Part shown: piece after piece, positions 41,838 to 51,195 of the stretch
Position numbering within the stretch: the first letter of the stretch is position 1
Layout of the letters: every line of letters begins with the position of its first letter
From: Pasteurella bettyae CCUG 2042
GTDB lineage: Bacteria; Pseudomonadota; Gammaproteobacteria; Enterobacterales; Pasteurellaceae
Direction: 5' to 3'
Assembly: GCF_000262245.1 (NCBI RefSeq)
Contig: NZ_AJSX01000040.1
Span: 1-64,000, forward strand
DNA length: 64,000 nt
Notes under the pieces: model-generated
Databases searched by the model: none
Told to the model about the DNA's origin: nothing
What the model saw: the letters and a program-made list of their open reading frames with translations, nothing else
Position numbers and translations under genes: made by a program

Positions 41838-44009
41838 TTATCTCCTGATTGCAAACATTGAGAACGCTCCAATTGCACCCTGAACAATCACATCGAATTT
41901 AGTGTTTGTCAGCCCCGTAGTTGTAAGCGCATTAACTTGACTACCATTATCGTTGTAGTCAGTGCATTGCACAACATAAGGCGTGCCGGTGAAAGCGATT
42001 GGGAAATTGAACGTTCTAGCGTTGGTTGCATCATAACGCCCCCATTGAAAAATCAATCCGTTTGGTAGTCTCTGCCATCCGTTTGTGGCGTGATGGCTTT
42101 CAAATTTCAACTTTTGATTAACCCACCGAGCAGTCGGGATTTCATCGCCGTTAGCATTGTTAGACGGTGAATTTTGAAGTTTTGCTACGCCGTCAAGGCT
42201 AGAATAAACAAGCCATTTGTTTTGTGTAATATCATAAAGCCCAAAATTACCCGATGATGAGACCTGCAACATACCTTTGTGCAGACTGTTCGCTACTCGA
42301 AATTGGGGTTGCGTATTATCTTCAAAGGCAAATTCGGCATAGGTGCGATTTAAGGCTAAACCCTTCCAAATTTCGCCATTAGATTGCAGTTCGCCAAATT
42401 TCAGCGGTTTACCTCGCGGAAACGCAAACGCTGTGCCGTCGGCATAGACATATTGAGCTGGTGTGTTAGTTGTACCGCGTAAAATACTTTGATATTGGCT
42501 AGCCATTGCGACAATATGTGTGTTTTTAATGGTTTTGCCTTTTTCAGCACCGCTAATCACACTCATACAAAGCATCAAGCCATCGTTATTACGTAGGAAG
42601 AATAATCCTTCAGGCTCATAATACATACCACCTCCTGCGTTTTTTACCGCTTGGCAAATATCAAAGCCTGTGAGATTTTTATCATCACGCAATACATGCA
42701 CGCCATTGATGGTATACACATCAATGGTATTTTCATATTTTTGTTGCGAGCCACCATTTAACACATAGATAAATTCCCCATCACAGGCAATATCTTGCAC
42801 CGCTTTGCCTGTGTTTGTGCCTGCGAGTACATCACGGAAAATATGAAATTTGCTAATCGGTGTCGGTGGTATGTCTAGAAAATCATCATGAAATAAATCG
42901 GCTAGATGAAAAACGGAACAACCCCATTTATATACTGTGCCATTTTCAGTCGGCTCATCAGCACCATTGGTAATCGCAATTACACTGCCATTCGGGTCAA
43001 TCGCCATACAACGGGTGGCGTTACCTGTTACAGGTGCATTAAATACGCGCTGATATTTAAGGTTTTCCATCGTCCAGTTGGACTCGTTAATGGTAAAACG
43101 AGCGACATATAACGCACGCTCATTGCCTTTGACACTGCCGACCATCGTTACGAAATAACGGGTATCGCCTTCATAATAAATTCCTAAAGATTGGTGACCG
43201 ATAGAGTTATTAAAAACATGTCCCACAGTTTCACTTTTTCCGAAAAGCGAGAACTTATGCTTAACCAATGCATTGTGATTATTATCGCCCGATTGAATTT
43301 GCCAGATGTCACCTGTGCGAGGGTCTTGTGCTACGCCTTGCGAATAATACGACGGGGCATTTTTATCAACATAAACTGGCACAAGTTCACTAAATTTAGT
43401 GCCATATTGACTATTTAAATCGTATAAATGCTTGTAGCTGCCAATAAACCCCTTGCCTTTCGCTCCACTGCCTGTGCTGTTGCTGGCGATATAGCCGTTG
43501 TAGTAACGATTTTTAACTTTGTCAGTATCACAAGTAAACACTAAACCACATAAATCCACTGCTTGCCCTTGCATGGCTTGCTCAAGGGCTATAAAGGCGG
43601 ATTCAGAGTTATTCAACCAACCTGATTTTGCACCAAAATCAAAGGGAGTGATTTCGTAATAGATTCGCGTCCAACGTTTACCTGCACCAGTAACAATCAC
43701 CGTGCCAGCATTATCCACACTCGCATTGTCCGCAAGATCAGCTATAAAATACCCACCGCCTTTGGTTGAGCCTGCGTGGTATCCTTTAACGAAAATAGTT
43801 TGTTTATCTGTGGTTGGCTCAATAGTGCGCAATTCAGCAATACTATCGCACTGTTGTAATTCAATTTGTTGTTTTAGCCACTCCGTCCGTTCTGCCAACT
43901 CCATTGGAGCTCGGTTACTAATACCGCCTTCACCGCCAACCACAGGGTCAGTGCGTTCGATTTGATAGATTTTGTCGTGCCATTTGGCGTTTTTGTCAAA
44001 ATGTCCCAT
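41838..44009 (-). CDS. Tail fibre protein
   Basis: About 723 residues, the likely receptor-binding fibre. The N-terminal GHFDKNAKWHDKIYQIERT segment is the baseplate-attachment region of Pasteurellaceae Mu-like fibres. Then come a pectate-lyase-like entry segment (ITPFDFGAKSGWLNNSESA, about 145-163), a propeller-like middle with repeated short beta motifs, and a C-terminal tip domain resembling the gp53-like fibre tip. The ATG at 44009 follows AGGACGAA; a 10-residue upstream extension in the same frame overlaps gene I and is less likely. Confidence 0.8.
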   Translation of the reverse strand: MGHFDKNAKWHDKIYQIERTDPVVGGEGGISNRAPMELAERTEWLKQQIELQQCDSIAELRTIEPTTDKQTIFVKGYHAGSTKGGGYFIADLADNASVDNAGTVIVTGAGKRWTRIYYEITPFDFGAKSGWLNNSESAFIALEQAMQGQAVDLCGLVFTCDTDKVKNRYYNGYIASNSTGSGAKGKGFIGSYKHLYDLNSQYGTKFSELVPVYVDKNAPSYYSQGVAQDPRTGDIWQIQSGDNNHNALVKHKFSLFGKSETVGHVFNNSIGHQSLGIYYEGDTRYFVTMVGSVKGNERALYVARFTINESNWTMENLKYQRVFNAPVTGNATRCMAIDPNGSVIAITNGADEPTENGTVYKWGCSVFHLADLFHDDFLDIPPTPISKFHIFRDVLAGTNTGKAVQDIACDGEFIYVLNGGSQQKYENTIDVYTINGVHVLRDDKNLTGFDICQAVKNAGGGMYYEPEGLFFLRNNDGLMLCMSVISGAEKGKTIKNTHIVAMASQYQSILRGTTNTPAQYVYADGTAFAFPRGKPLKFGELQSNGEIWKGLALNRTYAEFAFEDNTQPQFRVANSLHKGMLQVSSSGNFGLYDITQNKWLVYSSLDGVAKLQNSPSNNANGDEIPTARWVNQKLKFESHHATNGWQRLPNGLIFQWGRYDATNARTFNFPIAFTGTPYVVQCTDYNDNGSQVNALTTTGLTNTKFDVIVQGAIGAFSMFAIRR

Positions 44010-44017
44010 ATTTCGTC

Positions 44018-44557
44018 CTATGCAGCACCGTGTCCCCAAGTGCCGTCGTAAGTGATTGTGTCGTTATATAAATGTGCGTGCGCGGTGTAATCTAAGCCTT
44101 CGATTTCGCTACGGGCAGGGGCGAAGGCTTGAATATATTTTCTTGCTTCCCTGCCTTGGGCTAAAGTCATCACGCCGTTTAGTAAAATTCGGTAGTATGC
44201 CTATTCATTTTCGCGGTCGTTTTTAATACGCAGGTTTTCTTCGATGCCAACCGCACCTAGCCCTAACTTGGCGCAAATTTGTTTCACCGCCCACGGTGTG
44301 CCTTTGTATTTGTGCAATTCCACGGCGGAGCTAATCAGCGTACGTTTTGATTTAATGTCTTCAGCCAATAAATAGCCGTCGTAACCTGTCACACTCCATT
44401 TTTCGGCGACCAGCTCAATATATTTTTCATCAAGCAAATCAATCAGCGAGGTCATAATTTGCGATTTGTCGAGTTGGTCGAGCCGATTAGCTAAATCTGC
44501 CAACGTGGTGAATTTCACATCTTGGCGAATAATGTCAGCGTAAATCAGCTTAGCCAT
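44018..44557 (-). pseudogene. Baseplate protein I (Mu gp48 type) with in-frame amber codon
   Basis: The first 118 codons encode the N-terminal part of the phage tail protein I family. A TAG at 44201-44203 then interrupts, and the same frame continues without break for about 60 more codons, beginning AYYRILLNGVMTLAQG and ending GTWGHGAA at a second stop (44018-44020), 8 bases before the fibre gene. The reunited product would have 179 residues, a normal length for the family. This is either a nonsense mutation or stop-codon readthrough. The gene overlaps gpJ by 8 bases. Confidence 0.8.
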
Positions 44558-45662
44558 GAGATTCTCCCACCACGTTTAAGATAATGCTTTCACACACCGC
44601 CCATTCGTTTTCCAATACTTCGGTTAAGTGCGGTTCAACAATTTCTACGTTGTACACGCCTGATACTTTCAAGGTTGCAGCAATCGTGAGTGGCACAATA
44701 TCCACGCCCAAGGTAAAAGGATCTTTTGCCAGCAACTCTTGAATCGCCTTCAAAGCACGACTTTTGGTTTCGGTCGCATTGGCTGAGGTATAAAGCTCAA
44801 GATTTGCCACGATGTTGTAACTGACTTTTTTCGCCGGTGAAACAATTACGGTATCATTGAGTGGTCGGCGTTTATCACCACTTAAATAGGCTTTGATTTT
44901 GTCAATTAAGATTGGCTGCGGCACACCACGTTTGGTCAGCACCGTCATTTCTACTGTGCCGGCTTTGGGGCGTTGTACGGTAACGTCATTGATAAATGGC
45001 GTCACGCTACGTGTGTGGTAGTTGTAGGCTTCAAAGGTGCCACAAACGGTAAACGCTTCAGGCGCAAGTAAAATCCGCTTACGGTAATCTTCATCACTTT
45101 CTTCTGCCACCCCACCATCGGTTTCATCAATGTTGCTGACCGTGAGTGTGCCTTGATAAGCTATCTGACTTTCAAGCGTTTTCACCCGTCCAGCCTCCCA
45201 ACCATTGCCTGCTTCCCCTGTAAGATTGGCCACTGCCACCACATCAACAAAGCTGGCGAATTTTGAAATCACCGTTTCCGTTTGGGATGAGAAGTAAAGC
45301 GTTTCTGTGGCACGCACCATCGTGCCTGCCGGAATAACAATCTCTTCGTGTTCTGTTTCTTCTACTCTAAAACGCAAAGTAGTTTCGGCTGGTTGCGCGG
45401 CAAGGCGAATACAGCCCATTTGCTCACCGCATAAATCCAAGGCTTGCCCTGTAGCGGTTTGCGGAAAGGTTTGCCGAAAAGCCTCGTTAATCCCTTTGCG
45501 CATCAATAATTCACGGTAGGCATATAAGTTAATAATTAGCCGTTCAATATGAGCAGGTTGTAAGGTTTTGCCTGTGTGCTCTTCATATTGGGCAATGCAG
45601 TCAGCAAGGATTTTTGCCACATCTTCTTCAACAATTTGAATTTCTTCACGGTTTGCAATCAT
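44550..45662 (-). CDS. Baseplate protein J (Mu gp47 type)
   Basis: Wedge component of the contractile-tail baseplate, Baseplate_J family, 370 residues. The VPLTIAATLKVSGVYNVEIVEP region near the C-terminus and the TDGGVAEESDEDYRKRIL motif near 185-202 are typical of P2 gpJ and Mu gp47. It overlaps W upstream and I downstream by a few bases, as in a tightly packed late operon. Confidence 0.9.
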   Translation of the reverse strand: MIANREEIQIVEEDVAKILADCIAQYEEHTGKTLQPAHIERLIINLYAYRELLMRKGINEAFRQTFPQTATGQALDLCGEQMGCIRLAAQPAETTLRFRVEETEHEEIVIPAGTMVRATETLYFSSQTETVISKFASFVDVVAVANLTGEAGNGWEAGRVKTLESQIAYQGTLTVSNIDETDGGVAEESDEDYRKRILLAPEAFTVCGTFEAYNYHTRSVTPFINDVTVQRPKAGTVEMTVLTKRGVPQPILIDKIKAYLSGDKRRPLNDTVIVSPAKKVSYNIVANLELYTSANATETKSRALKAIQELLAKDPFTLGVDIVPLTIAATLKVSGVYNVEIVEPHLTEVLENEWAVCESIILNVVGESHG

Positions 45663-46015
45663 AGTTGATACTCCGTTGCATAAATTTGACGTGCCACATC
45701 TTCAGCCACGCACCATTTCACCATAAAGTGAAATTCAGGAGCTTCACCGGTAATAATGACTTCTTGCACCACGACACGCTTTTCCCATTTATCAATGGCA
45801 GCAAAAACTTCGCGCACGATATTCGGAATCGCAATATCTTCAGGTTGGTCGATATAATCGAAATGGTCGGAACCAAAATCAGGACGAAGCACGTCGCTGC
45901 CTTTTCGGGTGGACAGAATATTCAGAATGCACTGATGTAAATCATCTTCGCCTTGAATGGTAGCGACATCAGTGGGGGCTAATTGCCAGTGGGTATGTTG
46001 AATAGCAGTTTTCAT
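45659..46015 (-). CDS. Baseplate wedge protein W (gp25-like)
   Basis: A 118-residue member of the GPW/gp25 family, the baseplate wedge protein with a lysozyme-like fold that seeds sheath assembly. ILNILSTRKGSDVLRPDFGSD near 31-51 is the family core. The ATG lies inside the 3' arm of a perfect hairpin and has no obvious Shine-Dalgarno site, so translation may be controlled. It overlaps J by 4 bases. Confidence 0.88.
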   Translation of the reverse strand: MKTAIQHTHWQLAPTDVATIQGEDDLHQCILNILSTRKGSDVLRPDFGSDHFDYIDQPEDIAIPNIVREVFAAIDKWEKRVVVQEVIITGEAPEFHFMVKWCVAEDVARQIYATEYQL

Positions 46016-46039
46016 AGCCGTGAGTGTAACGGCTATGAA
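46011..46039 (-). promoter_or_regulatory. Hairpin sequestering the gpW start codon
   Basis: On the minus strand TTCATAGCCGT and ACGGCTATGAA form a perfect 11-bp stem with a 7-base loop. The W start codon is the ATG within the second arm. No T run follows, so this is a translational control candidate and not a terminator. Confidence 0.6.
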
Positions 46040-46050
46040 TGGAGAGGGAT

Positions 46051-46067
46051 TTTAAACTAATTTAAAG
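46051..46067 (-). repeat. TTTAAA dyad repeat, copy 3 (before W)
   Basis: Minus-strand CTTTAAATTAGTTTAAA, immediately after the gpV stop (context CAGTAATT). It matches copies at 51940 and 62781. Confidence 0.6.
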
Positions 46068-46069
46068 AA

Positions 46070-46651
46070 TTACTGGGGTTTACCGGAAGTGTCTCGACCA
46101 CCTTGGACGCCACTATGAACATGAGAACCAAGTGAAACAGAACCTTGTTTAACACTTGGCGCAGACACCTCTTTGCTCGAGGTAATGTTGCCACTAGCAT
46201 GTAATTTGCCATTGATGGTGGTGTCGCCATTGATTTCGGTTTCGGCATTCACCACCGCCTTGCCTGCAGTAACCGTTACCGTACCTGAGGTTTTTACCAC
46301 GACATCACCTGTTTTACGGTTGTGGGCAATTTCAGTCCCATTACTGAATTTATGTAACCACATTTCACTATTTGTAACAGGCACAGGGTCTTGTGCATTG
46401 TAAATTGCCCCTAAAACACAACCGCTTTCACCGCGTGCATCGAGCAAAATTGCCACCAACTCACCGAGATCAGGCAGGCAGTAAAATTGATTGCCGCCTG
46501 CGTTGGGGACAAGGTAAGCCAGCCACGCCGTTTCAAAATCCTCAAGAGCAGGAATGGTTGCTTTGATACGGTGTGTTTTTGGATCAACTTGGCTGACAAT
46601 ACCTTCCTGATAAGTTGCACCAAAATTATGCGTGGGTTGCTGCTTTCTCAT
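46070..46651 (-). CDS. Baseplate spike protein V
   Basis: Phage baseplate assembly protein V, the membrane-piercing spike, 193 residues. An OB-fold N-terminal domain (about 15-85, with AWLAYLVPNAGG and LPDLGELVAILLD) precedes a beta-helical needle of short VT/NAE repeats and an HVHSGVQGG metal-binding tip near the end, as in P2 gpV. The ATG at 46651 lies within the end of gpD and follows GTGAGGAA; an upstream TTG is less likely. Confidence 0.88.
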   Translation of the reverse strand: MRKQQPTHNFGATYQEGIVSQVDPKTHRIKATIPALEDFETAWLAYLVPNAGGNQFYCLPDLGELVAILLDARGESGCVLGAIYNAQDPVPVTNSEMWLHKFSNGTEIAHNRKTGDVVVKTSGTVTVTAGKAVVNAETEINGDTTINGKLHASGNITSSKEVSAPSVKQGSVSLGSHVHSGVQGGRDTSGKPQ

Positions 46652-47684
46652 CTTTTGGTAATTCCTCACTAAATTCAATCATTTTGATTTCAAGGTCGGT
46701 GGTGTAGCCTTGCCGTTTGTCCACCGTGTGGCGTGCTTGCTTGATTAAGTATTTACCGCTAAACATACCGACATTCGTCAGCCAAATGGTATTGCCGGCC
46801 ACCAGTTTTGGGTTGCCAATCACGGTAATGTTGCCCGCTTGTTGGTCATCATTTTCAGCTAACGCAGCATCAGCACGCGCATTGATTTGCACTTGGCTTT
46901 CGCCGCGGGTCACAATTTTCAACGTGTCCGCACTATTTGCAGCAGCTTGCTTTTTACTTGGGCGTTTTGCCTTGTGCTTTTTAGTGGATTTTAATGCCTT
47001 CTTCTCGTGCTGATTAAAGCCTGAAACCTCCACTTTTGAAACCGTGTCTTTAATGCGGTCGCGCAAGCGTAAATTTTTTACCTCACTATAATCAATCACA
47101 GCAACGGGTTGGCGTGCTTCAAGGCTTGCCATAGTCGTGAAAACCAGCGTTTGATTGACAATTTTAAAGCTGTGGTGGTATTCGTGCGCCAGCCGAGTTA
47201 AAAATTCCACGTCCCGTTCTTGATATTGAGTCGCGCGCTGAATGGGTATATCAGCCACTGTTCCCGTTACCTTCAGTTTTAACCGTTTTGCTACAGTTCT
47301 CACAATATTGGCAAGCGTGGTGTTTTCATAAGATTTCGGTTTAAGTGTTCGGTTAGACTTGGTTACGCCTGTGCTTAAGGCTTTAAGCGCAACGGCAGAA
47401 CCACTATTAGGCGACCATTGCCATTCGATTTCGTCCAGCTCAAAACTACCTAAATTCACTAACGGCTCGCCTTTGTAACCTAGTTGCAAACTTAATTTAT
47501 CGCCTTGAGTGGGAAACCAACTGCCGACCCATTTGCGTTCAATATCTTCAAATTCCACTTGTAATTCGTCCGACTGGTCAGAGAGATAGTCGGTATAAGT
47601 GAGTCGCAACAAATTCGGCTTCACATATTGGGTAATTTGTTTGGCTTCATACAGCAATTCAAAATCAGGGGATTGCACTTGCAT
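46626..47684 (-). CDS. Tail hub protein D (late control gene D family)
   Basis: P2 gpD-type hub protein, 352 residues, structurally like T4 gp27, which supports the spike. The N-terminal PDFELLYEAKQIT and the LEFLTRLA-like VEFLTRLAHEYHHSFK near 162-177 are typical. A lysine-rich linker (about 245-270) precedes the C-terminal DGN-like domain. Its start overlaps the X stop at 47684. Confidence 0.88.
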   Translation of the reverse strand: MQVQSPDFELLYEAKQITQYVKPNLLRLTYTDYLSDQSDELQVEFEDIERKWVGSWFPTQGDKLSLQLGYKGEPLVNLGSFELDEIEWQWSPNSGSAVALKALSTGVTKSNRTLKPKSYENTTLANIVRTVAKRLKLKVTGTVADIPIQRATQYQERDVEFLTRLAHEYHHSFKIVNQTLVFTTMASLEARQPVAVIDYSEVKNLRLRDRIKDTVSKVEVSGFNQHEKKALKSTKKHKAKRPSKKQAAANSADTLKIVTRGESQVQINARADAALAENDDQQAGNITVIGNPKLVAGNTIWLTNVGMFSGKYLIKQARHTVDKRQGYTTDLEIKMIEFSEELPKDEKAATHA

Positions 47685-47911
47685 TAGTTATCTCCTTGCA
47701 ACCACGGCGGCAAATCACTGTTGTCGGTGGTTTTCACCTCTAGCACAGGCACTTTTAAAGTTTCGCCCATTGGCAACATTTCACAAAAGGGGATATGCGG
47801 ATTGGCATCAATCAAGCGGTTGATTTCGTTGACCGTGCCATAATAATGATAAGCAAGGTTATCCCAACGTTCACCCTGTTTAACTGTGTGTAAAATAATG
47901 GCGTTACTCAT
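47684..47911 (-). CDS. Tail protein X (LysM-like)
   Basis: A 75-residue P2 gpX-type protein with a single LysM-like motif (HTVKQGERWDNLAYHYYG, about 8-25), thought to bind peptidoglycan or the hub during tail assembly. I chose the ATG at 47911, which follows GGGGAGGAT, over the longer in-frame reading to 47944. It overlaps the end of gpU by 8 bases. Confidence 0.88.
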   Translation of the reverse strand: MSNAIILHTVKQGERWDNLAYHYYGTVNEINRLIDANPHIPFCEMLPMGETLKVPVLEVKTTDNSDLPPWLQGDN

Positions 47912-48836
47912 CGTTATCCTCCCCGCTGTCAGCACGAATCGCAATCCACGCGGTCATTTTTGCCGAATTTTTTGCAAGGGATTCGGAAACTAAATCGGCA
48001 GATTCAATCGCTTTTACACCTAAGTCAAACCATTCGCCCAACTCATCGCCTTCGATGCCTGATTTAAATAGGCTATAAGCCGTGTTTAAATGCCCTGAAA
48101 GGGTGGTTAAATCTTGCATAAATCCCGCAGCACCTCGCACACCTTCGGTAAGACTTGCAAAAGCATTGCCCAAACCGACCATTTCCGCTAAGCCCCCAAA
48201 AGAACCGCCTAACGTATTCACAATGCCTGAAATTTCAGACAGGGCTGCCAGAGGGTTATCTTTTAAATGCTTCATAATTTCGACCGCACTTTTGACATCT
48301 GCCACCACTTGCTTAACCTGACGTGCCACGGCAATGCCTTTGCTCATTAGTTGATTGGCTTGACTAACAAAATTGCTTAAGCCCTTTGGTACAATCGAGG
48401 CGAGGGGTGAATTATCGGCTAACGATAATGCCGCACCTAAAATCCCTGCTTGTGGATTGCCCACAAATTCCCGTAAAGTTAAGCTAACATCACGGGCAAG
48501 CGCATTGCCTTTCCCATCGGTGAACAATACCGTGCTGGTAACGTCTGTAATGACAAAATGTCCTTTGAATTTAGAGAAACCAAAGACCAATGCCAAAGCC
48601 TCTTGGCTTTCTTGCGCTGTGAGTAAGGCTTGATAGCGATTTTCTACGGGCGCAAGTTGATGATGTAGTTGTAACTGTAATGTGACATCCGTTAATGCCA
48701 TGCCCATGGCTTGCAATTTCGGTTTGCCCGAAAGCACCTCGTGTTCAGCAAATACTGCAGAACGGCTTTCGTCAAAACCCGTTGGGGCAGAGAGTAAATC
48801 AAAGGCAATATTGCCTAAAAGTGCATAATTTGACAT
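47904..48836 (-). CDS. Tail protein U-like, extended
   Basis: The first 135 residues correspond to the P2 gpU tail-completion family (MALTDVTLQLQLHHQLAP near 40-57, GHFVITDV near 93-100). The remaining 170 residues are an alanine-rich helical extension not present in P2 gpU. Such long versions occur in Pasteurellaceae phages. Its start overlaps the tape measure gene by 38 bases in another frame. Confidence 0.8.
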   Translation of the reverse strand: MSNYALLGNIAFDLLSAPTGFDESRSAVFAEHEVLSGKPKLQAMGMALTDVTLQLQLHHQLAPVENRYQALLTAQESQEALALVFGFSKFKGHFVITDVTSTVLFTDGKGNALARDVSLTLREFVGNPQAGILGAALSLADNSPLASIVPKGLSNFVSQANQLMSKGIAVARQVKQVVADVKSAVEIMKHLKDNPLAALSEISGIVNTLGGSFGGLAEMVGLGNAFASLTEGVRGAAGFMQDLTTLSGHLNTAYSLFKSGIEGDELGEWFDLGVKAIESADLVSESLAKNSAKMTAWIAIRADSGEDNDE

Positions 48837-51156
48837 TAGTAAGCCCCCGTTGTCGTTGGTCTAACACGCGATTGAGTAATTGCTCAAACTCATATGCCCC
48901 CATTTTTAATGCGCTTTGTAACTGGTCAGTCACACTTTGTGACGCATTACCGGTTACGGTAATTTGAGGGCTAAAATGCACCACAATGCCACCTTGATTG
49001 ATTTCACTATTGGTAACAGCGTTTCTATTCAGTGGTTGATAGTTAGCAAGTAAGCTACCTTTGGTCGCACCATCAAAACTCACTGCATCAGATAAGTTAT
49101 CACTGGCTTTTTGAGCTAACGGTTGGGCTTTATCCATACCGATTGCCAAGCCTTCCACCACGTTTACCCCGTAGCCCTTAAAAACACGGCTTGGCGAGTG
49201 AATACCGAGTTTTTCTGCAAACCAGCCCTTAATGCCGTCGCCTAAGTCTGAGACAATCTTTTTCGCTCCTTCCCAAGCGTTTTTAATCCCATTGACTAAA
49301 CCGTCAATCATATTCTTGCCGAAGTCGGTAAACTTGCTTGGTACATCAATCCCAAACCAAGAAAGCACGGTAGAGAAAACTTGCTGGAATAAGCCAAGTG
49401 GCGACCAATTGAGAATAGTGGCAGTAATGTTGCCGATGCCTGAATCGAAAAAACTAGTAATACCGTCCCACAGTTGTCCGAAATAATCCGAAACACCCGA
49501 CCACGCACTTGACACCCATTCAGTCGCACCATCCCAAATACCTTGCACCCACGTACAAAAACTTTGGAAATAAGCGGTTACATTTGTCCAAAGATTTGCA
49601 AACCACGCAGAAATAGGTTCCCAGTTGTCATAAATTAAGTAAGCCGCAACCGCGATGCCTGTGATAATTAAGCCGATGGGGTTGGCGAGCAAAGCTCGGC
49701 TCATCATCAAAAGACCTTTTCCAAAAGTGATTGCAATATCTAATACTTTTACACCTAGTACTGAAAATAATGTAATGAGTTGCCGCCCCCAACCTAAAAC
49801 TGCCCGAATAACACCTATCGTTTTAAAGATAGGCTTACTCATTACTACCCAGCCCATACTTAAACCACCAATTATGGCAGTTAAAGCCGAAAAGCCAGTA
49901 AACAGCCCAGCTACCGCGCCACCTAAATAAATAATCGTGTCAGCAAGCCAACTATTTTGTGTGATTAAATCCGTTATCCAATGCACCATTTTGCCTAGCT
50001 TGCCTGCAACAGTGTTAATCACTGGGAGCAATTTCGCACCTAATGTCGTCCAAAATTCAGATACACTATTTTTCAACAACTGCAAACCATTTTCTGTGGT
50101 TTCTGCACGAGCAGCAAACTCTTTCCCCATTGAGCCAAGATAACTAGCTTTGCCATTTTCATCTGTGTTTTGCAACGTTTTTAGGCTTTTCTCTAATACT
50201 TCCACATTACCTGCAAGCACAGCAACATCATCAGCGTAGTCTAAGCCGAATAAATCTACCAATGCCCCCATTTGTTTCTCTTTGGGCAGTTTTTGGATCT
50301 GTTTTAAAAAGCTGGTTAATGCCCCTTGAGCATCTTGTCCAATCGCTTTTTTCAAATCTTTAGCATTTAAGCCCATTGACTTAAGAGCAGCTTGGAATTT
50401 TTTCCCTCCTTTATCTGCCGTCATCAATTTGGTGAGCATACCGTTAATAGCGGTACCAGCTACTTCAGGAGTTTTGCCTAATGAAACAAAGCTATTTGAA
50501 AGGGCTGCAGCAGCGTTTTCGGTAAGTCCAAATTGTTTTGCCACTCCACCAATTCGTCCAAGCGTGCTGACAATATCACTAGCTTTTGCTGGGCTGGAGT
50601 TGGATAGCTCATTGATAGCATCACCTAAATTGCCAATGTCTTTAATCGGGATTTTGTACACATTCGCTAATTTTGCCATTGCATCGCCACTATCTTGGGC
50701 TGACATATCAAATGCCACCGACATTTTAGCAATCGTGGTCGTGAATTCTTTGAGATCTTCTTCTGCTACACCAAGCTGGCCACCTGATGCGGTAATCGCA
50801 GCCAATTCTTCGGCTGTCATTGGCAAAGTGCGGGTAAGGTGGAGAATATCTTTGGAGAGATTTGCGAACCCTTCCGGCGATTTGAAGTCCACAACCTTTT
50901 TCACATCGGCCATAGCACTTTCAAATTTAATTGCAGGATCGGCAATATTCATTACCATACCACTTGTTGCTTTAATGCCAGAGATTGAGCCGGTTAATCC
51001 CAATGCCGTTGTGCCGGCCAAACTTTTTAATTTAGCTGTTGTACTGAGTGTACTATCTCTTAAAGTATGCAGCGTGTTTTGTAGGCGTTTAATGCCAGCC
51101 ATTGCACCGCCTACACTTGCACCAATCATCAAGGCGATTGAAAGATTACTTGCCAT
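48799..51156 (-). CDS. Tail tape measure protein
   Basis: A 785-residue tape measure protein that sets tail length. It contains the TP901-type core (about 60-380), with LTRTLPMTAEELAAITASGGQLG near 107-129, then hydrophobic segments around 400-510, a Trp-rich region (about 520-620) and LGIHSPSRVFKGYG near 660-673, typical of tape measures. The next gene upstream in the operon is gpE/E', as in P2. Confidence 0.9.
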   Translation of the reverse strand: MASNLSIALMIGASVGGAMAGIKRLQNTLHTLRDSTLSTTAKLKSLAGTTALGLTGSISGIKATSGMVMNIADPAIKFESAMADVKKVVDFKSPEGFANLSKDILHLTRTLPMTAEELAAITASGGQLGVAEEDLKEFTTTIAKMSVAFDMSAQDSGDAMAKLANVYKIPIKDIGNLGDAINELSNSSPAKASDIVSTLGRIGGVAKQFGLTENAAAALSNSFVSLGKTPEVAGTAINGMLTKLMTADKGGKKFQAALKSMGLNAKDLKKAIGQDAQGALTSFLKQIQKLPKEKQMGALVDLFGLDYADDVAVLAGNVEVLEKSLKTLQNTDENGKASYLGSMGKEFAARAETTENGLQLLKNSVSEFWTTLGAKLLPVINTVAGKLGKMVHWITDLITQNSWLADTIIYLGGAVAGLFTGFSALTAIIGGLSMGWVVMSKPIFKTIGVIRAVLGWGRQLITLFSVLGVKVLDIAITFGKGLLMMSRALLANPIGLIITGIAVAAYLIYDNWEPISAWFANLWTNVTAYFQSFCTWVQGIWDGATEWVSSAWSGVSDYFGQLWDGITSFFDSGIGNITATILNWSPLGLFQQVFSTVLSWFGIDVPSKFTDFGKNMIDGLVNGIKNAWEGAKKIVSDLGDGIKGWFAEKLGIHSPSRVFKGYGVNVVEGLAIGMDKAQPLAQKASDNLSDAVSFDGATKGSLLANYQPLNRNAVTNSEINQGGIVVHFSPQITVTGNASQSVTDQLQSALKMGAYEFEQLLNRVLDQRQRGLTNVKLCTFRQYCL

Positions 51157-51195
51157 CGTTTATAGTGTCCTTGTTTATTTTGAAAAGGGGTAGAT

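Noticed and set aside
42906-43965. Plus-strand open frames inside the tail fibre gene
   Set aside because: They lack ribosome binding sites and family features and lie antisense to a well-supported gene.
50429-51193. 254-codon plus-strand frame antisense to the tape measure gene
   Set aside because: It is long but has a composition typical of a shadow frame (Ala, Ser, Ile-rich without domains) and no ribosome binding site; the tape measure frame is clearly real.
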